Source of the DNA: Sphaerospermopsis torques-reginae ITEP-024
Lineage (GTDB): Bacteria; Cyanobacteriota; Cyanobacteriia; Cyanobacteriales; Nostocaceae
Direction: 5' to 3'
Assembly (NCBI RefSeq): GCF_019598945.1
Contig: NZ_CP080598.1
Location: 2,356,001-2,420,000, forward strand
Length of the DNA: 64,000 bases
This document shows, in pieces, positions 35,751 to 44,591 of this stretch. Both the position numbers and the translations under genes were made by a program. Each line of letters begins with the position of its first letter. The first letter of the stretch is position 1. The notes beneath the pieces are model-generated. The model ran no database searches, was not told where the DNA came from, and worked only from the letters and a program-made list of their open reading frames with translations.

Positions 35751-37088
35751 TTAATTTTGACTATACCAATTATGTAAAGCCAAACGTTGAATTTCCCGCC
35801 AGGGAATATTATGTTTTCGTGCTAAGTCTGCACAATCTTCATATTCTGGCTGCACATTGGTAATGACTTTTGCTGTTGCTTCTCCTTTCCAAGCAATTTT
35901 GACACCGACTTTACCATATGGGGTTTCTACTTGTTGTATTTCTCGTTGTAAAATACGACGTTGTTGAGTTGTGCGACGAATCCCTAAAGTTGTAGTTTCA
36001 CGAAATAAAATTTCTTCACAAATAGCTAAATTTTCTGGATGACAAATCACAGTTAATAAAATTCCTGGACGTGATTTTTTCATCCCTATACTTTGAGTAA
36101 AGACATCCACCGCCCCAGCCGCAAATAAAGCATCAAATATATAACCGATCGCTTGGGGATTTAAATCATCAACTTGAGTTTCTAAAACTGAAATAGGTTC
36201 TAAATGTGATTCTGAATGGTGTTGTGAATGGTGTTTTGAATGATGCTCTGAATGATGCTCTGAATGGTGATGAGTATGAGCAACATCTGTAACAGTGGTT
36301 GGAAGATTTGAACTTTCACCAATCCACAGCCGTAGTATATTAGGTATGGGTAAATCAAGAGAACCTGCACCCAATCCTACTTGTTTGAGGGTCATTGGTG
36401 GTGGTGAACCAAAACTTCTAGCTAAAGTAGTGGCGATCGCTGCCCCTGTGGGTGTCACCAGTTCCTTGTCAATACCGTTGCTATAAACGGGACAACTCCG
36501 CATTTCCCACAACTTCAACACTGCGGGTACTGGTACTGGCATTTGTCCATGTGCCGCGCGAACAGTTCCCCCACCAGTGGGAAACGGTGAACAGTATATT
36601 AAAGGTAATCCTTCTTTATTTGTATTGATACCCAGCCAATCTAAACCCAAGCAAGTCCCCACAATATCTACAATCGCGTCTACAGCACCGACTTCATGAA
36701 AATGAACTTTTTCCGGTTCAATGCCATGAACTGCCCCTTCTGCCACTGCTAACTGGCGGAAAACGGCTAAACTCCAAGCTGTTGCCTGTGATGGTAGATT
36801 GGCGTTAACAATCATCTCTTCTATTTCTGGCAGGTGACGGCCATGATGATGAGAGTGTTCGTGATCATGATGGTGGTGATGGTGATGTACTAGGTCTACA
36901 TGAACCTTAGTTGCTTGTTGTGTTTGCCGATGGACAAGTTCTGACCGTAACTGGTATTCCTGCTCAATTCCTAAACCATTGAGTTTTTCTATCAGATACT
37001 CTACGGGAACACCCAGACTTACCAAAGCACCCAGACACATATCACCGGAAATTCCCGTGGGACATTGAAAATAAGCAATTTTATTCAT
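35751..37088 (-). CDS. larC: Nickel pincer cofactor biosynthesis protein LarC
   Basis: 445 aa in one frame (in some bacteria it is split as larC1/larC2). N-terminal YFQCPTGISGDMCLGALVSL, HFHEVGAVDAIVDIVGTCLG, TPTGAAIATTLARSFG, and a C-terminal ferredoxin-like part with ETQVDDLNPQAIGYIFDALF. LarC is a CTP-dependent nickel insertase for the pincer cofactor of lactate racemase-type enzymes. Two His-rich stretches, one near residue 75 (VHHHHHHHDHEHSHHHGR) and a second near 270-293 made of tandem HHSE-like units, probably store or deliver nickel. LarA, LarB and LarE are not in the window. Confidence 0.93.
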   Translation of the reverse strand: MNKIAYFQCPTGISGDMCLGALVSLGVPVEYLIEKLNGLGIEQEYQLRSELVHRQTQQATKVHVDLVHHHHHHHDHEHSHHHGRHLPEIEEMIVNANLPSQATAWSLAVFRQLAVAEGAVHGIEPEKVHFHEVGAVDAIVDIVGTCLGLDWLGINTNKEGLPLIYCSPFPTGGGTVRAAHGQMPVPVPAVLKLWEMRSCPVYSNGIDKELVTPTGAAIATTLARSFGSPPPMTLKQVGLGAGSLDLPIPNILRLWIGESSNLPTTVTDVAHTHHHSEHHSEHHSKHHSQHHSESHLEPISVLETQVDDLNPQAIGYIFDALFAAGAVDVFTQSIGMKKSRPGILLTVICHPENLAICEEILFRETTTLGIRRTTQQRRILQREIQQVETPYGKVGVKIAWKGEATAKVITNVQPEYEDCADLARKHNIPWREIQRLALHNWYSQN

Positions 37089-37095
37089 AAATTAT

Positions 37096-37264
37096 TTGGG
37101 TAATGGGTAATGGGTAATTGGTAATTGGTGATTGGTAATGGGTGATTGGTGATTGGTGATTGCAAATACTATTCACCTATAACCCATAACCTATAACCTG
37201 TTACCTATAACCTATAACCTGTCACCTGTCACCTGTCACCTGTCACCTGTCACCTGTCACCTGC
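37096..37264. repeat. STRR heptamer arrays filling the larC/Sua5 divergent region
   Basis: Three array types in a row: ATTGGTA/ATTGGTG at about 37100-37161, ACCTATA at 37177-37218 and CCTGTCA at 37219-37264. They occupy nearly all of the 177-bp divergent region and end right before the Sua5-type start codon. Confidence 0.88.
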
Positions 37265-37265
37265 T

Positions 37266-37925
37266 ATGGCCAAGATTTTTGAAATTCATCCTGATAACCC
37301 TCAAAACCGCCGTATAGAGGATATAAAGTTGGCGCTTTCTAGTGGCGCTATCATGCTCTACCCTACTGATACAGTCTATGCCATTGGTTGTGATTTGAAT
37401 GCTAAGTTGGCGGTGGAAAGAGTGAGACAAATTAAGCAGTTAGCCAATGATAAACCACTGACTTTTTTATGTCCTTCACTTTCTAATGTGTCTACTTATG
37501 CCTTCGTAAGTGATACAGCCTATCGGATTATGAAGCGTTTGATACCAGGTCCCTACACTTTTTTGCTACCTGCTACCAAATTAGTACCGCGACTGGTGCA
37601 AAGTCCTAAGCGAAAAACAACAGGAATCCGCGTGCCAGATCATAGGGTATGCTTGGCATTGCTGGAAGCGTTAGGAAATCCGATTATTTCCACTTCGGCA
37701 CATTTACCACACAATGACACAGATGATGAAATATTAGGAGTAGATTCTGAATCTATTCTGTCAAGAGTAGAGCTATTTGACCGTTTAGATCACTTGGTGG
37801 ACATCATTATTGATACAGGTGAAGAACCTACGAATCAAGTGTCTACCATTTTAGACTTGACGGATGAAGAACCAATAATTACACGGAGGGGTTTAGGTTG
37901 GGAAGCAGCAGCAGCTTGGGTATAA
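37266..37925 (+). CDS. Sua5/YciO/YrdC family protein (L-threonylcarbamoyladenylate synthase-like)
   Basis: 219 aa. Typical motifs: GAIMLYPTDTVYAIGCDLNA, VRQIKQLANDKPLTFLC, PGPYTFLLPATK and TTGIRVPDHRVCLALLEALG, then NPIISTSAHLP. The family makes threonylcarbamoyl-AMP for the t6A37 modification of tRNA; some members (YciO) have a different or unknown role, and the lack of the Sua5 C-terminal domain makes YciO/TsaC type likely. No Shine-Dalgarno is visible, as the heptamer array runs up to the start. Confidence 0.88.
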   Translation: MAKIFEIHPDNPQNRRIEDIKLALSSGAIMLYPTDTVYAIGCDLNAKLAVERVRQIKQLANDKPLTFLCPSLSNVSTYAFVSDTAYRIMKRLIPGPYTFLLPATKLVPRLVQSPKRKTTGIRVPDHRVCLALLEALGNPIISTSAHLPHNDTDDEILGVDSESILSRVELFDRLDHLVDIIIDTGEEPTNQVSTILDLTDEEPIITRRGLGWEAAAAWV

Positions 37926-38309
37926 TAATTGAGCTTTACAGATTCAACCCTCTGTTTCGCAAATTGTGATAAATATACTCCAATTTTGACTCCAATTTTG
38001 AAATTGTCATACCAAAAAACTCTGGGATCACGGAAAATGAGATGGCGGCAAATATCAGCATTGCTAGGGTTTGAATCATTTTTAGCGTCTTCTCCATACC
38101 GATATCTCACCTTTAATCTGGTTGCTGATCAAAAAAGCGACATACTTGACAGGCCCCTTAACTTCTGAAATTTCCTACAGTCTTATATGTCAACAGTATC
38201 TGCGGCGAGTCTTGATAGATGTATGTCAGCAAGATTCTCTGATGATGACTGGACGTAAGAACTGTGTCTGCGTTTTAGTTAAGGTGCAATACCAACTCCA
38301 GGAAAAGTC
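37926..38309. promoter_or_regulatory. Gene-free stretch upstream of the HetZ-family gene
   Basis: 384 bp. Two short open frames exist here (37929-38168, 38122-38313) but neither has a ribosome site or recognisable sequence. It is probably the promoter and leader of the HetZ-family gene. I found no HetR-type (AGGGGTCTAACCCCT-like) or NtcA-type (GTAN8TAC) site by eye. Confidence 0.35.
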
Positions 38310-39527
38310 ATGAAAGCTAACTTCGTCAATCTGCCAAATTCTACAACTGCTTTTGATAGTGATGATTCAAGTGAAGATTTATCAGCTACTAATTCTGAGA
38401 CTTTAGTGCAGCTTCTTTGTCAGGAAATGCAGTCTCAAGTCAAGGCTTCATCTCGATGCGTGCAATCTGTATCAGAGCGCATTACCAAAGAAGTAGAACG
38501 GATATGTGATAAAAGTTCCCGCATTCAAACTTCTGGGCAAGTTAGGTCTTGGCAGATTACTTTAGCAAGACATCGTTTACAAAAGTGTTTGCGTTACTAT
38601 CAGTTGGGTTCTCGGCAAGGAAGGGTAGAGTTACATAGTAGTTTAGGTGCTATTGTTTATCGTCACGTTACTCTTGCTGGCTCTGAATTGGGCTTTGAAG
38701 CTCGTTATAATCTGATTGAGGATTTTCTCCAAGCTTTTTATATCGAAGCGATTAAAGCTTTTCGTCGGGAAAATGAATTAGCTGAAGATTATACTCCCCG
38801 GACTCAGTTACAATTAGCTGAGTATATGGCGTTTACGGAACAGTATGCTAAACGTCGGATTAATTTACCTGGTGGTGCTAATCAACAGTTAATTGTTTTA
38901 CGCGCTCAAGGTTTTGCTCGTCGTCAACCCCAGGAAACTACTGTTGATATTGAAATGGCGGTTGATTCTGCTAAAACTGAAGAAGCGGAGTCTTATCAAC
39001 GTAATTTAGCGGTGCAGCAGATTAGATCCCAGATGGTTGCTAAACCTAGTTTTGATCCTTCTGAGGAGTCGGAACGCGATCGCGTAATTACAGAGTTGAT
39101 GAAGTATCTGGAGTCTCAAGGCCAAGCTGACTGTATGAATTATTTGTCTTTGAAACTTCAAGATTTGTCAGCACCGGAAATTGACCAAATTTTAGGTTTA
39201 ACTAGTCGTCAACGTGATTATTTGCAACAAAGATTTAAATATCATGTTGAAAAGTTCGCTAAACAGCATCATTGGCAATTAGTACATCAATGGTTGGGTG
39301 CTGGTTTAGAACATAAGTTGGGTTTGTCTTCTCAACAATGGGAAGTGTTCTGGAATCAATTGACTGAACAGCAACAGAAAATCTTTGAATTGAAAACTGC
39401 GAAGGAAAATGATCAAGCGATCGCTAAGGCTGTACAATGCACTCCCAAACAGCTACAAAAACGCTGGACTCAAATGTTAGAATTAGCTTGGGCTATCCGC
39501 AACGGTAATGTTGAAGTTAAGGCCTGA
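38310..39527 (+). CDS. HetZ-family heterocyst differentiation protein
   Basis: 405 aa. Contains SSRCVQSVSERITKEVERIC, GQVRSWQITLARHRLQKCLR, YYQLGSRQGRVELHSSLGAI and FTEQYAKRRINLPGGANQQL, all familiar from HetZ and HetZ-related proteins, and a C-terminal helix-turn-helix-like part (LTEQQQKIFELKTAKENDQA). HetZ is a DNA-binding regulator acting with HetR early in heterocyst differentiation. In Anabaena sp. PCC 7120 hetZ is followed by patU genes, which are missing here, so this may be a HetZ-related paralog rather than HetZ itself. Start ATG has AGGAAAAG-like sequence upstream. Confidence 0.8.
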   Translation: MKANFVNLPNSTTAFDSDDSSEDLSATNSETLVQLLCQEMQSQVKASSRCVQSVSERITKEVERICDKSSRIQTSGQVRSWQITLARHRLQKCLRYYQLGSRQGRVELHSSLGAIVYRHVTLAGSELGFEARYNLIEDFLQAFYIEAIKAFRRENELAEDYTPRTQLQLAEYMAFTEQYAKRRINLPGGANQQLIVLRAQGFARRQPQETTVDIEMAVDSAKTEEAESYQRNLAVQQIRSQMVAKPSFDPSEESERDRVITELMKYLESQGQADCMNYLSLKLQDLSAPEIDQILGLTSRQRDYLQQRFKYHVEKFAKQHHWQLVHQWLGAGLEHKLGLSSQQWEVFWNQLTEQQQKIFELKTAKENDQAIAKAVQCTPKQLQKRWTQMLELAWAIRNGNVEVKA

Positions 39528-39781
39528 TCATTCTCTGGTGAAATTGTTACATTTATCTGCATACCTAGCCAACTTATACACCTGTTTCTACAAAATAACC
39601 TTCTCCTCTATTTCTCCCCCATCACGGGAGAATTAGAGAAGTAGTTATCACAATTAAAAATTAAGAATTAAAAATTAAAAATTAAGATCCCCGAATTCTT
39701 TTATTATCCTGTCAATAAATTGTGAATTGATCGTAAAAGTCTGGGATCTGGATATCAAAAATTGCTATAGCTGAATACTTA

Positions 39782-39980
39782 GGGTTTGCTGAAAAAGTCT
39801 TTTCGTTAGGAGTCAGGAGTCAGGAGTCAGGAGGAGGTTTGAAAATTTCTTTACTATCTCTAGAAATCCAAAAAAATGCACACTTTTTCAGGTATACCCT
39901 TGAAAACCCTTGCACTTTTTTCCTCTTTATCAGCCTGTAACCTTTGTTCTATCTGGGTTTTACATTTATTCAGCAAGCCC
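39782..39980. mobile_element. MITE family A, copy 1 (199 bp)
   Basis: Ends GGGTTTGCTGAAAAAG and TTTATTCAGCAAGCCC form terminal inverted repeats, and TACTTA flanks both sides (39776-39781 and 39981-39986), a 6-bp target duplication. No open frame inside. The interior shares TGCACACTTTTTCAGGTATA and CTATCTGGGTTTTACATTTA-like segments with the copies at 45550 and 54051. An STRR (AGTCAGG) lies inside this copy. Confidence 0.75.
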
Positions 39981-40000
39981 TACTTACTTCAAATCTTTTT

Positions 40001-40710
40001 TGTCTGAGTCAGGATGTCCAGGATTTAAGGATTTAGAGGATTTTAATTGATCAATTATCTGTAAATATTGAATCATAATAAATTTATCTAAACAAGTATA
40101 ACCCCAACTTTTTAAATAATTCATGTCAATAAAATATCAATCAAACAAGAATTTGGGGATATTTTGATTTTTCAAATCTTTTTTGTCTGAATCAGGATGT
40201 CCAGGATTTAAGGATTTTCAGGATGGTAATTGATACATTATTTGTGAATATTGAATGATAAGAAATTTATTTTTTGCTATTTTAGCAAGAGTTAATAAGT
40301 AAGTTTTATCAACTCCAAAAACATCTCAATCATTATTTTCATTATAAATGAATCTTTAAATAATTTTCCCAAAAATATATTAAAAATACTAAAAAAATTT
40401 CATCCTGAAAATTCTTAAATCCTGGATATCCTGATTCAGAGGGTGTTTGAAAAGTTTTGGATCGTGATTTTAGGCACTTCATGATAGCGAAGCGTGGCGT
40501 AGCCATTCCCCCCTAACCCCCCTTAAAAAGGGGGGAACTAGAGTCAAAGTCCCCCTTTTCAAGGGGGATTTAGGGGGATCTATAAATATTTGATACACCA
40601 TCAGCGACTTTTAAAACATCCTCTCAGACAATCAAAATTTAGACTATTAATCAATAATCATCCAAAAACATCCTGAAAATCCTTAAATCCTGGATATCCT
40701 GATTCAGACA
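40001..40710. repeat. Family C inverted-repeat elements, two tandem/nested copies
   Basis: Left arms TGTCTGAGTCAGGATGTCCA at 40001 and TGTCTGAATCAGGATGTCCA at 40184 lie in the same orientation; right arms at 40401-40440 and 40669-40710 are their complements (CATCCTGAAAATCCTTAAAT, CCTGGATATCCTGATTCAGA). The inner right arm is interrupted by MITE B copy 2. The stretch 39528-40714 holds only repeats and no gene. Confidence 0.65.
40439..40623. mobile_element. MITE family B, copy 2 (185 bp), inserted in a family C arm
   Basis: GAGGGTGTTTGAAAAGT at the left and ACTTTTAAAACATCCTC at the right (ending 40623), flanked by TCA on both sides, a 3-bp target duplication. Removing the element and one TCA restores CTGATTCAGACAATC, the arm end seen at 8497-8510. 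The interior has a CCCTTAAAAAGGGGG palindrome and an AGCGAAGCGTGGCGTAGCC segment common in cyanobacteria. No open frame. Confidence 0.75.
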
Positions 40711-40714
40711 TCCT

Positions 40715-41563
40715 CTAATAAGAAGTCACTAAAACCTCACTAATATTACCCCGCTTATTAGCATTAGAATTAATTAATCTGGCAGCGGAAATTGTATGAA
40801 TATTAAACCCACGATAAAGATCACGAATAAAATCACAATCTGAATTTGCTAACATTACCTTAACACCTTTATGAGCCAATTTTGCAAATACATCTCTTAA
40901 TTGTTGTTGCTGTTCTTCCCCAAATAAATATTTACTATAAGCTGTAAAATTACTGGTTTCACTCACAGGATGATAAGGAGGATCAAAAAACACAAAATCA
41001 TCACTGCTAGTAGCATAATTCAAAACTGTGGTAAAATCTGCGTTTTCAATGTCTGCTGTAGCAAGTGCTTTTGATGCAAGTCTTAAAACATCTTCCTGAC
41101 AAATACCAGGATTTTGATATCTACCCAAAGGTACGTTAAATTTACCTTGAGAATTGACTCGATATAAACCATTAAAACAGGTTTTATTTAAATAAATAAA
41201 CCTAGCTGCTTTTTCTAAATCTGTTCCTTGCGAATTAGAACGTATTTTATAATAATAATCTCCATGATATTTAGTATGTTTTTCCTTGTGTTTTTGTAGA
41301 AGTTCAATTAACTCATCAACATGATCTCTAACACAGCGATAAGTAGTAATTAAATCAGTATTAATGTCAGTTAAAAAAGCTTGGGCAAATATGTTTTGTG
41401 GTTGCAAATGAAAAAAAACCGCCCCTCCACCTAAAAAGGGTTCATAATAATTCTGGTAATTTGTGGGAAAATATTTTTGATATTGAGAAATCAATCTGCT
41501 TTTACCTCCCGCCCACTTTAAAAAAGGACGCGGGTAAGTTGTTTGAGAAACTTTACTAATCAT
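40715..41563 (-). CDS. Dam-type DNA adenine methylase
   Basis: 282 aa. Motif I PFLKWAGGKSRLISQY, the EPFLGGGAVFFHL block, NKTCFNGLYRVN, and catalytic motif IV DPPYHP are in the order of the D12/Dam class. Such enzymes methylate adenine, most often in GATC. No restriction enzyme gene adjoins, so it is an orphan methylase; HIP1 sites (GCGATCGC), frequent in this genome, contain GATC. Possible counterpart of the GATC methylase of Anabaena, not provable here. Downstream it abuts the family C repeat. Confidence 0.92.
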   Translation of the reverse strand: MISKVSQTTYPRPFLKWAGGKSRLISQYQKYFPTNYQNYYEPFLGGGAVFFHLQPQNIFAQAFLTDINTDLITTYRCVRDHVDELIELLQKHKEKHTKYHGDYYYKIRSNSQGTDLEKAARFIYLNKTCFNGLYRVNSQGKFNVPLGRYQNPGICQEDVLRLASKALATADIENADFTTVLNYATSSDDFVFFDPPYHPVSETSNFTAYSKYLFGEEQQQQLRDVFAKLAHKGVKVMLANSDCDFIRDLYRGFNIHTISAARLINSNANKRGNISEVLVTSY

Positions 41564-41744
41564 ATATATTTATATTTCTATATTTCTATTAAAATTACTA
41601 ATTACCAATTACCAATTATCAATTACCCATTACCAATTATTTATTTTATATGAATTGAGCAATTTTCAACCCTATAGACTACAATTAAATTAAATAAGCA
41701 CCTGAAAACAAACTATAGTTTATAACAAGGCAGTCTATATTCAA

Positions 41745-41951
41745 ATGTTTGATGGATTTTGGGATAACGTATTTCGCTACCCCCGGTACTTGGTTACTAT
41801 CGTCTTAGGTCTTTTGCTGAATACCTTTCAGCCATTGATGCCTTTTTTAAAACGCCCAGTTACTCTAATAGCAGTCCTTGGTTTATTAGTAGGAGGGTTC
41901 TTTTTCGTAACTTTGACTCTCCGGGCGATGCTGGGTTTGAGTACAATCTAA
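41745..41951 (+). CDS. DUF751 family small membrane protein
   Basis: 68 aa with MFDGFWDNVFRYPRYLVTIV, LGLLLNTFQPLMPFLKRPVT and a second membrane helix (LIAVLGLLVGGFFFVTLTLR). This is the short cyanobacterial/plastid DUF751 (Ycf33-like) family. It precedes rbfA by 115 bp in the same direction, an order I recall from other cyanobacteria. Function unknown. Confidence 0.88.
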   Translation: MFDGFWDNVFRYPRYLVTIVLGLLLNTFQPLMPFLKRPVTLIAVLGLLVGGFFFVTLTLRAMLGLSTI

Positions 41952-42066
41952 ACTAAAACCTGAATAGGGTTTAAACATCAGGGCAATTGCTGTAAGTTTT
42001 ACAGCTATTATCCTGAATTTGCATCTATATCATATCGTACAACCTCTGTGAGAAGGCGGAATTTAT

Positions 42067-42465
42067 ATGGCTACAAATCGCCGCGTTTCCCGCGTTGCTG
42101 AATTAATTAAACGGGAAGTTAGCCAAATGTTGCTCAACGGTATTAAAGATGACCGTGTGGGTACAGGAATGGTGAGTGTCACCGATGTAGATGTTTCCGG
42201 TGACTTGCAACACGCTAAAATCTTCGTCAGTATTTATGGGACTCAGGAAGCTAAGGCTGAAACAATGGAGGGTTTAAAATCAGCAACTGGTTATGTCCGT
42301 AGTGAACTAGGTGCTAGAGTAAGGCTGCGTCGTACTCCAGAAGTGATCTTTGTGGAGGATCGCTCTCTTGAACGTGGTACTAAAGTGCTGAGTTTATTAA
42401 ACCAACTTCAGCAGGAGCGTCAAACAGAAAGTATTGCAGAAGATGAGGAAGATTTTTCCCAATAG
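42067..42465 (+). CDS. rbfA: Ribosome-binding factor A
   Basis: 132 aa. [18 protein letters not shown], then [20 protein letters not shown] and [32 protein letters not shown]: the complete KH-like RbfA fold and family motifs. Needed for 30S subunit maturation (16S rRNA 5' end) and cold growth. The acidic tail ([11 protein letters not shown]) is common in cyanobacterial members. GAAGGCGG upstream is a weak ribosome site. Confidence 0.96.
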   Translation: MATNRRVSRVAELIKREVSQMLLNGIKDDRVGTGMVSVTDVDVSGDLQHAKIFVSIYGTQEAKAETMEGLKSATGYVRSELGARVRLRRTPEVIFVEDRSLERGTKVLSLLNQLQQERQTESIAEDEEDFSQ

Positions 42466-42480
42466 TTAACTTAATATCCA

Positions 42481-42511
42481 GATCCCCGACTTCTTGAAAA
42501 AATCGGGGATC
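42481..42511 (+). terminator. Hairpin after rbfA
   Basis: GATCCCCGA and TCGGGGATC form a 9-bp stem with further ACTTCTTGA pairing inside, 16 bp after the rbfA stop. Same dispersed palindrome family as at 24495. The next 800 bp (to 43310) show no gene; the region is AT-rich and probably contains the DUF4327 promoter. Confidence 0.6.
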
Positions 42512-43310
42512 TATCATCTATTTTACGTTTAATTATGTTGATGTAATTAAAAATCAAAAAATTAAAAATCAAAAAATTAAAAATACTTAATGGAATTATA
42601 AGATGAATTTTTTGTTAATTAAATTTTGTATCACTGATTACGAAGATTCACAAATAGAAACCAGCACAGTTTAAAAATTTTTAAAAAATGTTTAAAAAAT
42701 TGTTAACAAATGCTGGCTATAAAATTTAGTGGTGTAACTTAGCCATTGTGGTAAGATTTCAAATTTTTAGATATTAGATTGGCAATAGCCTGATGTATCT
42801 AAATTTTGCAAATCTATGTGTCGCACTTATATAATATTAAGTATAAAAAGCAACTAAATATAACGATTTCCGGCACAAAATACCAGGTATATTTTTTTGG
42901 TAAAAATCCATGATAGTCTGGCTAGAAAAGGCTTGACAAAGGCTAAAAGTAATTATTGGGAATCTCAATCATGATTTGTTGATACATAACATGAGAAAAT
43001 ACGAGATTAAATTGTAACCATAGGTATATAGATATCAAAGTGTGAACCTGTTAATAGTAGCTGCAAGGCATTATCAATCAGCCAAATTCTGGATGTTAAG
43101 ATGCACAATTGTAAATGGAGTTAATCTTAATGTTGTGTTTCCTTGACAAACTTAACATTTCTTTAGATAATTTACAGGTGTATAGCGTCAAAATGATAAT
43201 AGTTCCGTATAGCAAACTACAAAACCTAGCCACAGGTCTAAATTATTGCCATTTTCTTTCCTGATGAAAATCGGGAATACTATCTAAATGTAAATTTGTG
43301 AGTAAAAACA

Positions 43311-43547
43311 ATGAGTGTGAATACGGTGCCTTCTATCAATTACTACTCTCTCGACGTAATCCAGGACGAAGCACGCCAACTGGTGCAGAAGGGAATGGTG
43401 AGCCGTCAACAGCCAATATATACACTCTGCCAATACATTCCTGCTAGAGAGTGGGTTTGTGTTGAATATGAATTGGAGAAGTGTGACTTTTTATTGCGCG
43501 ATCGCATTGGGGATTTAATTGGTCGTGAAGAATGGGAAAACGACTAA
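43311..43547 (+). CDS. DUF4327 family protein
   Basis: 78 aa, strongly conserved type: INYYSLDVIQDEARQLVQKG, MVSRQQPIYTLCQYIPAREW, VCVEYELEKCDFLLRDRIGD, LIGREEWEND. Found across cyanobacteria, function unknown. Long untranslated upstream region (about 840 bp) with no other gene suggests complex regulation, but no site could be named. Followed by a clear terminator at 43752. Confidence 0.92.
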   Translation: MSVNTVPSINYYSLDVIQDEARQLVQKGMVSRQQPIYTLCQYIPAREWVCVEYELEKCDFLLRDRIGDLIGREEWEND

Positions 43548-43751
43548 TTAGAATCCAAGGTTGGTTTTAAATCGGGTGTTGATTTTTGATGTGTGGATCT
43601 AACAGGAAATATTTACCTGTCCATCATCTATTCTCAACTATGAACACAGAACAATTAAAGTCTGAATTTATACTACTTTTCCAGTCAGCGATTTTGGCGA
43701 TGGCCTCAGCCAGCCCATCGTGATTTAGAATCAGTAGTCATTATTTTATTT

Positions 43752-43793
43752 ATACTTGTCCAGAGTTCATGGCTTTGGACAAGTATATTTTTT
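43752..43793 (+). terminator. Rho-independent terminator
   Basis: ATACTTGTCC (43752-43761) pairs with GGACAAGTAT (43777-43786), a 10-bp stem, followed by ATTTTTT. It ends the transcript from the DUF4327 gene or from a short transcript between them. Confidence 0.85.
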
Positions 43794-43806
43794 GTCAGGA
43801 GTTCAA

Positions 43807-43967
43807 GGAGTCAGGAGTCAGGAGTCAGGAGTCACAAGGTAAATATTTCTCCCCAGTCCCCAGTCACCAGTCCCCAGTCACCAATCACCAGTCCCCAGTC
43901 ACCAGTCCCCAGTCACCAATCACCAGTCCCCAATCACCAGTCCCCAATCACCAGTCCCCAATCACCT
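43807..43967. repeat. STRR arrays (AGTCAGG, then AGTCCCC/AGTCACC/AATCACC)
   Basis: Four AGTCAGG heptamers at about 43807-43834 and then about 16 heptamers of the AGTCCCC/AGTCACC/AATCACC type at 43851-43967. The second array touches the stop codon of the convergent gene ending at 43966. The unit is 7 bp without spacers, so it is not a CRISPR. Confidence 0.88.
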
Positions 43968-44316
43968 ATCCCACCTGTTCTAAATACTGGTTAATATCCT
44001 CAATCATGCGAGTGAGTTCAGTTTCTGTGGTTAAGCGAATACCAACATTACGAACTGTTAACAGCACTTTTGCAGCAAAGGGGGTAGGCCAGATATTGGG
44101 ATTACAAAAAACTTCTAAAAATATCTCTCCTGTGTAGCGATATTCTAAAGGAGGTTGGGGAGTAACTTTACTACCTGCTGTGGGTTTAGCTGCAACAGCT
44201 TTGAGACTGAGCATTAATTGATCTATTGCTGCTTTTAATTCTCTTGCTGCTGCGGGTGAGAAGCTGAAAGATATAGAACCATCTGCTAGATTTAATGTTA
44301 AAGGGGTAGAAGACAT
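43966..44316 (-). CDS. Conserved cyanobacterial protein of unknown function
   Basis: 116 aa. Contains TLNLADGSISFSFSPAAARE, LKAAIDQLMLSLKAVA, YTGEIFLEVFCNPNIWPTPF and AAKVLLTVRNVGIRLTTETE. Soluble, helical N-terminal third and a beta-type remainder. I recognise the pattern as cyanobacterial but know no function. It is divergent from the CDF transporter gene. Confidence 0.75.
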   Translation of the reverse strand: MSSTPLTLNLADGSISFSFSPAAARELKAAIDQLMLSLKAVAAKPTAGSKVTPQPPLEYRYTGEIFLEVFCNPNIWPTPFAAKVLLTVRNVGIRLTTETELTRMIEDINQYLEQVG

Positions 44317-44591
44317 AAGGCTTTTTGATTAAAACTTCTTAGTAATTAGATATATTATCAATTGAAAATTGAAAATTGACAATTGACAATTGAAAATTTT
44401 TTCATGGGTATTATGGCATGGGATTTTAGCTGATTTTATTTAAAAATAAATCTCAATAATTTGGTGAAAAATTGAGAGTTTATAGAGAAGAATATTCGTT
44501 ACAGTGTAAGACTTTGAGACATTTTATTTGTGTTGATTTTTGCTTTAGGTCTTAAAGTAGAAATTATAGATCGTGATGTGATCAATTTGCT

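Noticed and set aside
37219-37264. Possible CRISPR or operator array upstream of the Sua5-type gene
   Set aside because: Pure CCTGTCA heptamers without spacers, the same class as other intergenic arrays in the window.
37929-38313. Two short plus-strand frames before the HetZ-family gene
   Set aside because: No ribosome sites, no recognisable protein pattern, and the second overlaps the true start; treated as leader DNA.
43640-43723. 27-codon frame MNTEQLKSEF...
   Set aside because: Too short, no strong ribosome site, no family recognised; not enough to call a gene, although a terminator lies downstream.
43851-43967. Possible CRISPR array
   Set aside because: Units are 7 bp with small variations and there are no unique spacers; it is an STRR array.
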